Positions 1 to 7,737 of a stretch of 64,000 nucleotides of DNA are shown piece by piece. Both the position numbers and the translations under genes were made by a program. The notes beneath the pieces were generated by a model. The model saw nothing but the letters and a program-made list of their open reading frames with translations, was not told the DNA's origin and did no database searches. Source of the stretch: Gallionella capsiferriformans ES-2 (GTDB lineage: Bacteria > Pseudomonadota > Gammaproteobacteria > Burkholderiales > Gallionellaceae); contig NC_014394.1 of assembly GCF_000145255.1 (NCBI RefSeq), forward strand, positions 3,038,001 to 3,102,000. Reading direction: 5' to 3'. Positions within the stretch are counted from its first letter, which is position 1; every line of letters begins with the position of its first letter.

Positions 1-408
1 GTAATCGGTGGTTTTATAAAGGAATTCCGCCGTATCGGACAACACAACAAAACCGTGCGCAAAACCCTCCGGTATCCAGAACATGCGCTTGTTCTCGGCA
101 GACAATTCCAGCGCCACGTGCTGCCCGAAGGTCGGCGAACTCTTGCGGATATCCACTGCGACATCCAGCACTGCGCCTTGCACCACACGCACCAGTTTGG
201 CTTGCGGGTGTTGAATCTGATAATGCAGACCGCGCAACACGCCTTTAACCGAGCGGGAATGATTATCCTGAACAAAGTCCGCGTCGCGTCCGGTCAACTC
301 TGAAAACTTTTGACGGTTGAAACTCTCGTAAAAGAACCCCCGGTCGTCGCCAAATACCTTAGGCTCTAAGATCAACAAATCCGGGATGGCCGTTTGAATG
401 GCTTTCAT
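1..408 (-). CDS. rfbC: dTDP-4-dehydrorhamnose 3,5-epimerase (3' end outside window)
   Basis: This is the first 136 codons of RmlC/RfbC; the rest lies beyond the left edge. The enzyme epimerises C3 and C5 of dTDP-4-keto-6-deoxyglucose in the cytoplasmic dTDP-L-rhamnose pathway. The translation begins [20 protein letters not shown], followed by [11 protein letters not shown] and the family motif RGLHYQ with the presumed catalytic His at residue 62. The segment [11 protein letters not shown] is the usual cupin core. The ATG overlaps the rfbA stop codon (ATGA), so it is translated directly after rfbA. The identification is firm from the motifs and the rhamnose-gene neighbours. Confidence 0.96.
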   Translation of the reverse strand, partial: MKAIQTAIPDLLILEPKVFGDDRGFFYESFNRQKFSELTGRDADFVQDNHSRSVKGVLRGLHYQIQHPQAKLVRVVQGAVLDVAVDIRKSSPTFGQHVALELSAENKRMFWIPEGFAHGFVVLSDTAEFLYKTTDY

Positions 409-1325
409 GCAAGCCCCTTTTCCCGCAACACCTGCATCAGATAGGCGCCGTAACCGCTCTTGATCAAGGGGGCGGCGAGTTTTTCGAGTTGTGCGGCATC
501 GATAAACCCGTTGCTATAGGCAATTTCTTCCGGACAGGCGATTTTTAAGCCCTGACGATGTTCGATGGTCTGGATGAACTGACTCGCGTCGAGCAAAGAT
601 TCGTGCGTGCCGGTATCCAGCCAGGCAAAGCCGCGCCCCATGGTTTCCACCGACAAGCTGTCGCGCTCCAGATACACCCGATTCACGTCGGTGATCTCCA
701 ACTCGCCGCGCGGCGAAGGTTTTAAGTTTGCCGCGATGTCCAACACGTCATTGTCGTAAAAATACAGCCCGGTGACGGCGTAATTCGATTTAGGTACCAG
801 CGGTTTCTCTTCCAGCGAGATCGCCCGCCCCGCCTTGTCGAACTCGACCACGCCATAGCGTTCAGGATCGCGCACGTGATAGGCAAAAACCGAAGCGCCT
901 TCCTTGCGCTGTGCTGCATTGCGCAATTGCTGCTGAAAATCGTGACCGTAAAAAATATTGTCGCCCAGCACAAGGGCTGAAGGATCATTGCCGATAAAGT
1001 CGCGGCCGATAATGAAGGCCTGCGCCAGCCCGTCCGGTGTAGGTTGCACTGCGTATTGCAGATTCAATCCCCAGTTGCTGCCATCGCCCAACAATTGCGC
1101 GAAGCGCGGCGTGTCCTGCGGTGTCGAGATGATCAGAATGTCGCGTATCCCCGCCAGCATCAAAGTCGAGAGCGGATAATAGATCATCGGCTTGTCGTAT
1201 ACCGGCAGCAATTGCTTTGAAACGGCCAGCGTGACCGGATGCAGTCGCGTGCCCGAACCGCCCGCGAGGATGATGCCTTTTCTGGAAAGTCGGGAGTGGT
1301 CAGTAGTAAGTGGTGAGTGGGACAT
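405..1325 (-). CDS. rfbA: glucose-1-phosphate thymidylyltransferase
   Basis: RmlA joins glucose-1-phosphate and dTTP to give dTDP-glucose, the first step towards dTDP-L-rhamnose. The nucleotidyltransferase signature [12 protein letters not shown] begins at residue 21, and the body ([24 protein letters not shown]) is canonical. The family normally starts at about KGIILAGG. Here about 14 extra residues ([14 protein letters not shown]) precede it, and they are encoded by a heptanucleotide repeat array that also provides the only in-frame ATG. No clear ribosome binding site precedes that ATG, so initiation could be weak or use an unseen alternative codon. It overlaps rfbC by 4 bases. Confidence 0.95.
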   Translation of the reverse strand: MSHSPLTTDHSRLSRKGIILAGGSGTRLHPVTLAVSKQLLPVYDKPMIYYPLSTLMLAGIRDILIISTPQDTPRFAQLLGDGSNWGLNLQYAVQPTPDGLAQAFIIGRDFIGNDPSALVLGDNIFYGHDFQQQLRNAAQRKEGASVFAYHVRDPERYGVVEFDKAGRAISLEEKPLVPKSNYAVTGLYFYDNDVLDIAANLKPSPRGELEITDVNRVYLERDSLSVETMGRGFAWLDTGTHESLLDASQFIQTIEHRQGLKIACPEEIAYSNGFIDAAQLEKLAAPLIKSGYGAYLMQVLREKGLA

Positions 1326-1350
1326 AGTTAGTGGTCAGTGGTCAGTAGTT
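1288..1350. repeat. heptanucleotide repeat array R1 at the rfbA start
   Basis: Nine consecutive 7-base units of the form AGTNGTN (for example AGTGGTC, AGTAGTA, AGTGGTG) run across 63 bases. One unit (CATAGTT) is degenerate and carries the rfbA start codon on the minus strand. The array also supplies the stop codon of the upstream pseudogene. Related units occur at 1695-1741, 2633-2660, 2867-2934, 48630-48672 and 49984-50018. Confidence 0.85.
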
Positions 1351-1684
1351 TTTTGCGTAAGCCGGTCAGTAATTTTCCGGCGTGATCTGACAATTCAAAA
1401 GCAACGTGGTCAGGTGATGCGAAATTCAGCATCACCGCTAATTGTAGTTGTGTTTCCAATTCGGCTAATGATCCACGGGCAATTCCAATAAAATTCAAAA
1501 ATTCTTTTGCGCCATTTCGTCCAGCCCCCTCGGCAATGTTACTGGGAATCTACACCGCTGCCCTGCGCATCTGCTGAGCCAAACCATGACGCTCTTCGGC
1601 AGGAAAGGCGGCAGTTAGCTCATAAATTGATTTCACCAATTGCATTGCTATTTTCCATGCTTCCAGTTGTTCATGCGGTTTCAT
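1328..1684 (-). pseudogene. four-helix-bundle (S23/IVP family) protein, broken by an amber codon
   Basis: Read from the ATG at 1684, the minus strand encodes 118 codons matching the small four-helix-bundle family first known from 23S rRNA intervening sequences. It starts MKPHEQLEAWKIAMQLVKSI, continues FPAEERHGLAQQMRRAAV, then after one stop IPSNIAEGAGRNG and GSLAELETQL. Codon 45 is TAG (1550-1552) where the family has Ser in AAVSIPSNIAEG; a single base change explains it. The length is normal and the frame is otherwise open. The last residues (LLTTDH) and the stop come from repeat R1. The cellular role of this family is unknown. This gene fills the gap between rfbD and rfbA. Confidence 0.85.
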
Positions 1685-1694
1685 ATTTGCTGTA

Positions 1695-1741
1695 AGTCGT
1701 GAGTAGTTAGTTGGGAATTCTACTACCTACTACCTACTTTC
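1695..1741. repeat. heptanucleotide repeat R2, inverted arms, at the rfbD 3' end
   Basis: Three AGT-type heptads (AGTCGTG, AGTAGTT, AGTTGGG), a 5-base centre (AATTC), and three complementary-type heptads (TACTACC twice, then TACTTTC) form an imperfect inverted repeat. The right arm enters rfbD, giving its last codons and its TAG stop. Confidence 0.75.
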
Positions 1742-2617
1742 CAGCACTTCGGTCAGCATCCTTGTAACACCAACCTGCCAGTGCGGCAAATGCAAGCCGA
1801 AAGCACTCGTTAACTTGCCGGTACTCAGGCGGGAATTGTGCGGTCGCGTTGCCGCAGTGGGGAACGCGCTGGTCGGCACGGCTTCAATCGCATCCGGCAT
1901 CACTTTGATCGGCACACCGGCCTGCCTTGCAAAATCGATCACAAAATTAGCGTAACCGTGCCACGAAGTTTCGCCACCCGCAACCAAATGATAAAGCCCG
2001 GCAACATCAGGATTCACTAAGGATGTGCGTATCGCATGGGCGCTAACATCGGCCAGCAACTCGGCACCGGTCGGCGCACCTATCTGATCGTCGATCACCT
2101 TCATGCTGTCGCGCTCTTGCGCCAGACGCAGCATGGTTTTGGCAAAATTTCCGCCACGTGCGCCGTAAACCCAGCTGGTGCGAAAAATAAAGTGACGACA
2201 ACCCGATTCCGCTATCAGTCGCTCGCCTTCTAACTTGCTAGCACCATAAACGCTCAAAGGTCCGGTCGGATCCGTTTCCATCCAGGGCTTATTGCCACTG
2301 CCATCGAACACGTAATCGGTGGAATAATGGATCAGCCAGGCACCCAAGCGCTTGGCCTCAGCGGCCAACACGCCCGGCGCCAACGCGTTAATGGTGCGCG
2401 CCAACTCAGGCTCACTCTCAGCACGATCCACTGCAGTATGTGCGGCTGCATTGACAATCACATCGGGCGCAAACTGTCGCACAGTATTCGTAAGCCCGTC
2501 CATATCCGTGAAATTGCAACGATCGGAACCCAACGCCAGCACCTCGCCCAAGGGGGCGAGACTGCGCTGCAACTCCCATCCGACCTGACCGTTTTTACCT
2601 AACAGAAGAATTTTCAT
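1730..2617 (-). CDS. rfbD: dTDP-4-dehydrorhamnose reductase
   Basis: RmlD reduces dTDP-4-keto-L-rhamnose to dTDP-L-rhamnose with NAD(P)H. The Rossmann motif GKNGQVG (residues 7-13), HYSTDYVFDG, the catalytic YGASK and FRTSWVYG are all present. The start at 2617 (MKILLLGKNG) is chosen because the longer frame from 2644 only adds nine residues unlike the family and overlaps repeat R3. The length of 295 residues is normal. The last two codons and the stop are supplied by repeat R2. It lies between rfbB and the S23 pseudogene and is part of the rhamnose operon. Confidence 0.95.
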   Translation of the reverse strand: MKILLLGKNGQVGWELQRSLAPLGEVLALGSDRCNFTDMDGLTNTVRQFAPDVIVNAAAHTAVDRAESEPELARTINALAPGVLAAEAKRLGAWLIHYSTDYVFDGSGNKPWMETDPTGPLSVYGASKLEGERLIAESGCRHFIFRTSWVYGARGGNFAKTMLRLAQERDSMKVIDDQIGAPTGAELLADVSAHAIRTSLVNPDVAGLYHLVAGGETSWHGYANFVIDFARQAGVPIKVMPDAIEAVPTSAFPTAATRPHNSRLSTGKLTSAFGLHLPHWQVGVTRMLTEVLESR

Positions 2618-2632
2618 CTGACTTGGCCGTGT

Positions 2633-2660
2633 TTGTCTTCCCACTTCCTACTCCCCGTAT
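2633..2660. repeat. short heptad-type repeat R3 at the rfbB/rfbD junction
   Basis: A short stretch carrying CCACTTC and CTACTCC units of the same type as R1, R2 and R4. It contains the rfbB stop codon. Degenerate, so the boundaries are approximate. Confidence 0.5.
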
Positions 2661-3763
2661 TGTTTCTCGACCCACTGGCGGTAATTGCCCGACAGCACGT
2701 TGCCCACCCAGCCCTGATTATCGAGATACCATTGCACCGTCTTGCGGATGCCGGTTTCAAAGGTTTCAGCCGGCTTCCAGCCCAATTCGCGCTCGATTTT
2801 GCGCGCATCAATCGCATAGCGGCGATCATGACCGGGACGATCAGTCACAAAAGTTATAAGACTGCGGTAAGTGGAGAGTGGCAAGTGGGTAACTGCAAGA
2901 TCAGCGCCACTAACGACTGACGACTCACCACTACCCGGTTTCATAGGGCGCAGTTCGTCCAGCAAGTCGCAGACGGTATGAACGATATCGAGATTGGCTT
3001 TTTCGTTCCAGCCGCCGACGTTATAAACCTCGCCCAGACGGCCCTTTTCCAGCACGCAGCGTATCGCGCTGCAATGATCTTTTACATACAGCCAGTCGCG
3101 GATCTGTTGCCCATCTCCGTACACCGGCAGCGCTTTTCCGGCCAGCGCATTGACGATCAGCAGCGGAATCAGTTTTTCGGGAAAATGATACGGGCCGTAG
3201 TTGTTCGAGCAATTAGTCGTCAGTACCGGCAGACCGTAGGTGTGGTGATAGGCGCGCACCAGATGGTCACTGGCCGCCTTGCTCGCTGAATACGGGCTGT
3301 TAGGCTCATAACGATGCGTCTCGGTAAAGGCAGGCTCATCTTTCGCCAGCGAGCCGTACACTTCATCGGTGGACACATGCAAAAAGCGGAAATTTGCCTT
3401 TTCGGAATCATTCAGCGCGCCCCAGTACGCACGCACGGCTTCGAGCAAATGAAATGTGCCGACGATATTGGTCTGAATGAAATCCTCAGGGCCGTGAATC
3501 GAGCGATCCACATGGCTTTCTGCCGCGAAGTTGATCACCGCGCGGGGACGATACACCGCCAACAGGCGCGCCACCAATTCCGCATCGCCGATGTCGCCCT
3601 GCACGAAAGTATGGCGCGTATTGTCATTCAAGGAAGCCAGATTCTCCAGATTCCCCGCATAGGTGAGCTTATCTAGACTCATTACCGGCTCATCGTGCAG
3701 CGCGCACCAGTCCAACACAAAATTCGATCCGATAAATCCCGCACTGCCAGTTACTAAAATCAT
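2648..3763 (-). CDS. rfbB: dTDP-glucose 4,6-dehydratase with a repeat-encoded insertion
   Basis: RmlB converts dTDP-glucose to dTDP-4-keto-6-deoxyglucose. The NAD-binding GSAGFIG lies at residues 6-12, the catalytic STDEVYG at 131-137 and YSASK at 158-162; [13 protein letters not shown] is typical of the family. The protein has 371 residues. Residues about 277-301 ([10 protein letters not shown] to PLSTYRS) have no counterpart in the family, where LRP is followed closely by [12 protein letters not shown]. That insert is encoded exactly by heptad element R4 (2861-2938) and keeps the reading frame. It falls in the C-terminal substrate domain, before the conserved [10 protein letters not shown] loop, so activity is plausible but untested. 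The start is ATG, 25 bases after the next gene. Confidence 0.95.
   Translation of the reverse strand: MILVTGSAGFIGSNFVLDWCALHDEPVMSLDKLTYAGNLENLASLNDNTRHTFVQGDIGDAELVARLLAVYRPRAVINFAAESHVDRSIHGPEDFIQTNIVGTFHLLEAVRAYWGALNDSEKANFRFLHVSTDEVYGSLAKDEPAFTETHRYEPNSPYSASKAASDHLVRAYHHTYGLPVLTTNCSNNYGPYHFPEKLIPLLIVNALAGKALPVYGDGQQIRDWLYVKDHCSAIRCVLEKGRLGEVYNVGGWNEKANLDIVHTVCDLLDELRPMKPGSGESSVVSGADLAVTHLPLSTYRSLITFVTDRPGHDRRYAIDARKIERELGWKPAETFETGIRKTVQWYLDNQGWVGNVLSGNYRQWVEKQYGE
2861..2938. repeat. heptad element R4 inserted in frame in rfbB
   Basis: Four heptads with an AGTG core (GTAAGTG, GAGAGTG, GCAAGTG, then a degenerate one) occupy 2867-2894. A 12-base spacer follows (2895-2906). Four heptads with the complementary ACT core (CCACTAA, CGACTGA, CGACTCA, CCACTAC) occupy 2907-2934. 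Total 68 bases with a 4+12+4 design, the same as element R6 in leuS but with different heptads. Confidence 0.85.
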
Positions 3764-3788
3764 AGGTCTGTTTTCTTACAACGGTTAG

Positions 3789-4733
3789 TTATGGGGTTCC
3801 CGCCGTGAGCTGCAATCCTTGTGGCAGAGTATACGGGGGCGTCCAGTCAAGTTCGCGGCAAATTTTACCATTATCTATCTGTAGAAAACCCAACAGTCTC
3901 TCAACCTGATCCGCTTTACCAGTCATGCGCCCCGCCAGCGTCAACAAAGCCTGCGGACAGGGTAGCAGGCGCGCGGGATGACCCATTGCATCTCCCAACT
4001 GGCGCAACAGGTCGGGCGTAGAAATATCTTCGCCGTCGCTCACCAGATAAGTCTGCCCTGCAGCAGCTGGGTGAGTCGCACACAAAATTAAGGCATCCAC
4101 TAAATTGCCGACATAAATGAGGCTGCGCTGATTATTGACCGATGCTAACGGCAGCGGTATGCCACGGGCCAGCACCTTGAGCATTTGCGCAAAATTACCT
4201 TTCACGCCCGCCCCGTAAACCAGCGGCGGACGGACGATCACCACCTCTAAACCTGTTTCTGCGGCAACGCGATGCAAAGCCTGCTCGGCCTCATATTTTG
4301 AAACCCCATACGGGTCTTGCGGGTCAGGCACATCCAACTCGGAGAATGTCCTGACACCGTCTGTCGCTTCACCGTTCACTTTAATCGAACTGACATACAC
4401 CAGCCTTTTAACGCCTGCGCGCGCTGCTTGCCGCGCGAGATTTTCGGTGCCTGCAACATTCACTCGGCGAAATTCTGCCAAAGGGCTGGCTGAAATATCA
4501 TGCATAACGTGAACACGAGCTGCGAGGTGTATAACGACACTCACACCAGTTAAAGCATCACCCCAGTCAGTCTTGAAATCAATACTTGAAATTTGGACTG
4601 TCTCACAGCCAGCAATATCAAGATTCGCTGAATCGCGAAGTGCGGCACGAACATCAAGCACACGGCGCGCCAACTCCGCACATAACATGCTGCCAACAAA
4701 ACCACTTGCGCCCGTCACCAGCATGCGTGTCAT
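3789..4733 (-). CDS. NAD-dependent sugar epimerase/reductase, WbpV-like
   Basis: This is an extended short-chain dehydrogenase of 314 residues. It has the nucleotide motif GASGFVG (residues 8-14), HLAARVHVM, a Ser pair at 115-116 and the catalytic pair in YGVSK (Y142, K146). The HLAARVHV and RRVNVAGT segments are typical of the group containing WbpV, which reduces the 4-keto group of UDP-4-keto-QuiNAc, and of related UDP-hexose 4-epimerases in O-antigen loci. No WbpL-type initiating transferase follows it in this window. The position after qnlB and before rfbB fits nucleotide-sugar synthesis. The exact substrate cannot be read from the sequence. Confidence 0.8.
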   Translation of the reverse strand: MTRMLVTGASGFVGSMLCAELARRVLDVRAALRDSANLDIAGCETVQISSIDFKTDWGDALTGVSVVIHLAARVHVMHDISASPLAEFRRVNVAGTENLARQAARAGVKRLVYVSSIKVNGEATDGVRTFSELDVPDPQDPYGVSKYEAEQALHRVAAETGLEVVIVRPPLVYGAGVKGNFAQMLKVLARGIPLPLASVNNQRSLIYVGNLVDALILCATHPAAAGQTYLVSDGEDISTPDLLRQLGDAMGHPARLLPCPQALLTLAGRMTGKADQVERLLGFLQIDNGKICRELDWTPPYTLPQGLQLTAGTP

Positions 4734-4735
4734 AT

Positions 4736-5866
4736 TTAAACCGATTTGGACCAGACTGTGCGATTCACATAGTCAACATAACTGAGCACAACCCGCAACA
4801 TCTGCTTGGATACCGCACCAGCCTCGTAATCCTCAACCGCCTGCATCACACGCCGCGTTTTGTCATGCTGGGCAATGATGACTCGAACAGCATCGAGTAC
4901 ATGCTCCCTTTTCAAGCCACTCATAATCAACGTGCCAACATCCATACCTTCAGGACGTTCATGCGCATTACGGATAGTAATCGCAGGAAGATTGAGTAAC
5001 GAAGCTTCTTCGGTGATCGTGCCGCTATCGGATACCACACACAAAGCCTCCATCTGAAGCTTGACGTAATCGCAGAAGCCAAATGGCTTAAGAAACTGAA
5101 TAAGTGGATTAAGACCCCCCAACTCCATTGTATCTAAACGTTTTTTTGTTCTAGGATGCGTGGAGACGATGACTGGATACTTGTAGGTTTCCGCCAGAGC
5201 ATTGAGTGTTTCGACCATATTCAACATATTTTCCGGGCTGTCGATATTTTCCTCGCGATGCGCACTCACGATAAAGAATTTATTCGCCTCAAGCCCCATG
5301 CGTTCCAACACATCTGATTGCTGAATTTTCGGCATGTAATGATCCAGCACTTCACGCATGTGCGAACCCGTCTTGATAATTGTTTCCGGACGGATTCCTT
5401 CGGCGATCAAATAGCGTCGCGCATGTTCAGTCAGCACCAGATTGATGTCACTCAGATGATCCAGCACCTTACGATTCAATTCCTCAGGTACACGCTGATC
5501 AAAGCAACGATTACCGGCCTCCATATGGAACACCGGAATTTTACGGCGCTTGGCTGCAATCACAGCCAGACATGAATTCGTATCGCCATACAGCATGATC
5601 GCATCCGGCAGCTCCTTTTCCATCACTGCGTCAGCTTTTTCGATCACCCGCGCGATGGTTTGAGCCGCATTTTCACCAACTGCCTCAAGAAAATAATCAG
5701 GCTTTCTAATGCCCAAATCATCGAAAAACAATTGGTTTAACTCGTAATCGTAGTTCTGACCGGTATGAACCAGAATGTGTTTTGTGTGCAAATCGAATTC
5801 GGCGATCACACGGCTCATTTTGATCAACTCAGGCCTAGTCCCGACTATGGTCATCACTTTAAGCAT
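4736..5866 (-). CDS. qnlB: UDP-HexNAc 2-epimerase of the WbvD/QnlB/FnlC type
   Basis: A 376-residue non-hydrolysing UDP-N-acetylhexosamine 2-epimerase fold. It carries VGTRPELIKM at the N-terminus, MLYGDTNSC, HMEAGNRCFDQRVPEE, VSAHREENI and SDSGTITEEASLL. In this subfamily (FnlC/WbjD, WbvD/QnlB) the enzyme inverts C2 of UDP-6-deoxy-L-HexNAc at the end of UDP-L-FucNAc or UDP-L-QuiNAc synthesis. The RmlD-like partner two genes upstream favours the L-QuiNAc route (FnlA, QnlA, QnlB). The ATG overlaps the fnlA end by 8 bases. The enzyme class is secure; the L-QuiNAc product is inferred from the gene set. Confidence 0.85.
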   Translation of the reverse strand: MLKVMTIVGTRPELIKMSRVIAEFDLHTKHILVHTGQNYDYELNQLFFDDLGIRKPDYFLEAVGENAAQTIARVIEKADAVMEKELPDAIMLYGDTNSCLAVIAAKRRKIPVFHMEAGNRCFDQRVPEELNRKVLDHLSDINLVLTEHARRYLIAEGIRPETIIKTGSHMREVLDHYMPKIQQSDVLERMGLEANKFFIVSAHREENIDSPENMLNMVETLNALAETYKYPVIVSTHPRTKKRLDTMELGGLNPLIQFLKPFGFCDYVKLQMEALCVVSDSGTITEEASLLNLPAITIRNAHERPEGMDVGTLIMSGLKREHVLDAVRVIIAQHDKTRRVMQAVEDYEAGAVSKQMLRVVLSYVDYVNRTVWSKSV

Positions 5867-6869
5867 TTAATTCTTCCTTAATAAAATCCAGTTTTAACAA
5901 CAACTCTTTAACTTGCCCCACATTCAGTCGCTCAGTGTTATGCGATGTGTAATCCTCCTGATGAGAGATCTTTTCCTCCCCCTCACTGAAAAATTGCGCA
6001 TAATTCAAATCGCGATTGTCCGCAGGAATGCGATAGTAACCACCTAAATCTTCCGCCTTGGCCATTTCTTCTCTTGAAATCAATGATTCATAGAGTTTTT
6101 CCCCGTGACGGGTTCCGATGACACGAATTGGACTAGCGTTGGAAAATAACTCTTTCAATGCTTGCGCAAGATCCTCCACAGTGGACGCGGGAGCCTTCTG
6201 CACAAAGATATCGCCCTGCTTACCGTGTTCAAATGCGTATAAAACCAAGTCGACAGAATCTTCCAACGACATCAAAAAACGGGTCATATTTGGATCTGTG
6301 ACAGTGAGTGACTTGCCTTCCTTCATCTGAGAAACAAACAAGGGAATCACTGAACCACGGGAAGCCATCACATTGCCATAACGGGTTGCACACAACACAG
6401 TCTCGCCATTACATTGGGAACGGGATTTTGCGACCATCAATTTCTCGGCCATCGCTTTTGAGATACCCATCGAATTGATAGGGTACACCGCCTTGTCGGT
6501 ACTGAGCACGACAACCCGCTTAACGTTATTGGCGGTTGCGGCATTCATTACATGTTCGGTGCCAAGCACATTAGTTCGAACCGCTTCCATCGGGTAGAAC
6601 TCACACGAAGGCACTTGCTTCAAAGCCGCCGCGTGAAACACATAATCAACGCCTTTCATTGCCTGATTAATACTGTCGTAATCACGCACGTCACCGATGT
6701 AAAACTTAAGCTTCGGATTATTGAACGCAATACGCATATCCTCCTGCTTCTTCTCATCACGGCTAAAAATACGAATCTCACGTACCTCCGTTGACAAGAA
6801 ACGCTTGAGCACCGTATTCCCGAAGGAACCCGTACCACCCGTAATCATTAACACTTTATTTTTAAACAT
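5859..6869 (-). CDS. fnlA: UDP-GlcNAc 4,6-dehydratase/5-epimerase (FnlA/CapE/WbjB type)
   Basis: The enzyme makes UDP-2-acetamido-2,6-dideoxy-L-hexos-4-ulose from UDP-GlcNAc, opening UDP-L-FucNAc or UDP-L-QuiNAc synthesis. The motif GGTGSFG is at residues 11-17. The usual YxxxK is replaced by MxxxK (M134 to K138 in NSMGISKAMAEK), a hallmark of the CapE/FnlA/FlaA1 subfamily. VLSTDKAVYP, RYGNVMASRGSVIP and DPNMTRFLM are also typical. The 336-residue length is normal. It sits between the RmlD-like reductase (13-base gap) and the 2-epimerase (8-base overlap), in pathway order. Confidence 0.92.
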   Translation of the reverse strand: MFKNKVLMITGGTGSFGNTVLKRFLSTEVREIRIFSRDEKKQEDMRIAFNNPKLKFYIGDVRDYDSINQAMKGVDYVFHAAALKQVPSCEFYPMEAVRTNVLGTEHVMNAATANNVKRVVVLSTDKAVYPINSMGISKAMAEKLMVAKSRSQCNGETVLCATRYGNVMASRGSVIPLFVSQMKEGKSLTVTDPNMTRFLMSLEDSVDLVLYAFEHGKQGDIFVQKAPASTVEDLAQALKELFSNASPIRVIGTRHGEKLYESLISREEMAKAEDLGGYYRIPADNRDLNYAQFFSEGEEKISHQEDYTSHNTERLNVGQVKELLLKLDFIKEELNA

Positions 6870-6882
6870 AGAGTATCCAGTT

Positions 6883-7737
6883 TTATTTATATGCGTGCAT
6901 TGTGTTAATCAACTCTGGCCACTCTGGAGCGATATAACCTGTCGCCAACTGAAAGCGCTGCGCATCTAACGATCGATCAAGAATCAACTTGTCATCCGGT
7001 ATGATATCGATCTGTTTAGCATACACATCGGCGATCAACCCCAGTAAATCGAGCTTATTGATTGGCTTCGCCGCAATGTGATACAGGCCCGATAAAGCTA
7101 AGTTCGGGATGACAAAATCTCGAATGATTTGCGCAAAAACAACCGTCGGCAGCCCTGAAAAAATGGCCCGAGAATATCCTTTACAACGACCTTCCTGCGC
7201 CAGAAACCAATCCAACAAGCCATATTGACTTTGAAGTTCATGACCTATAGTTGAGGTACGCAATGTAACCGTATGAGGGTAATGCAGTTCCCCTAATGCC
7301 TTGGATTTTCCATACACATCACGCGCGTCAGCGAAGTCATCTTCGACATAGCGGCCTTTAGCACCGGAAAACACACAGTCCGTACTGACATGTATCAAGC
7401 GGGCGCCGACAAGTTTACACAAACCAGCCAAGCGGTGCGGCATCAGCGTGTTGATCGGAATTGAAACCAACGGATCATCAGCCTCCGGCTTATGTTTGGT
7501 CAGCCCTGCACAATTTACAACCACATCCGGCCTTATTTGATCCAGCAATTTTACCAGATGATCCGTCTGCTCTACATCAACGCCCGCTACCAGACGCGCA
7601 GCTATCGATTCAGAAAAAAATCGCTTACAGTTCTCATCTCGAATACTGCCAAAAACATCGCTATCATTGTTTTCACTTAAAACACGCAGCACAGTGCTAC
7701 CTATCATTCCGCTCGAACCCACAACCAATATTTTCAT
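6883..7737 (-). CDS. qnlA: RmlD-family reductase of the UDP-L-RhaNAc/L-QuiNAc pathway (WbvR/QnlA type)
   Basis: A 284-residue RmlD-superfamily SDR with GSSGMIG at residues 7-13, VSTDCVFSG and the catalytic YGKSK (Y142, K146). It is shorter than FnlB/WbjC, which have an added C-terminal domain. It therefore fits WbvR/QnlA, which reduces the FnlA product to UDP-L-RhaNAc for later C2 epimerisation to UDP-L-QuiNAc. The ATG overlaps the TGA of the upstream glycosyltransferase (ATGA), and an AAGGAG ribosome binding site lies inside that gene's end. The family is certain; the role is inferred from the flanking fnlA- and qnlB-like genes. Confidence 0.82.
   Translation of the reverse strand: MKILVVGSSGMIGSTVLRVLSENNDSDVFGSIRDENCKRFFSESIAARLVAGVDVEQTDHLVKLLDQIRPDVVVNCAGLTKHKPEADDPLVSIPINTLMPHRLAGLCKLVGARLIHVSTDCVFSGAKGRYVEDDFADARDVYGKSKALGELHYPHTVTLRTSTIGHELQSQYGLLDWFLAQEGRCKGYSRAIFSGLPTVVFAQIIRDFVIPNLALSGLYHIAAKPINKLDLLGLIADVYAKQIDIIPDDKLILDRSLDAQRFQLATGYIAPEWPELINTMHAYK

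Noticed and set aside
1288-1350. CRISPR-like array
   Set aside because: The units are 7 bases long, contiguous and without unique spacers, and no cas genes are present.
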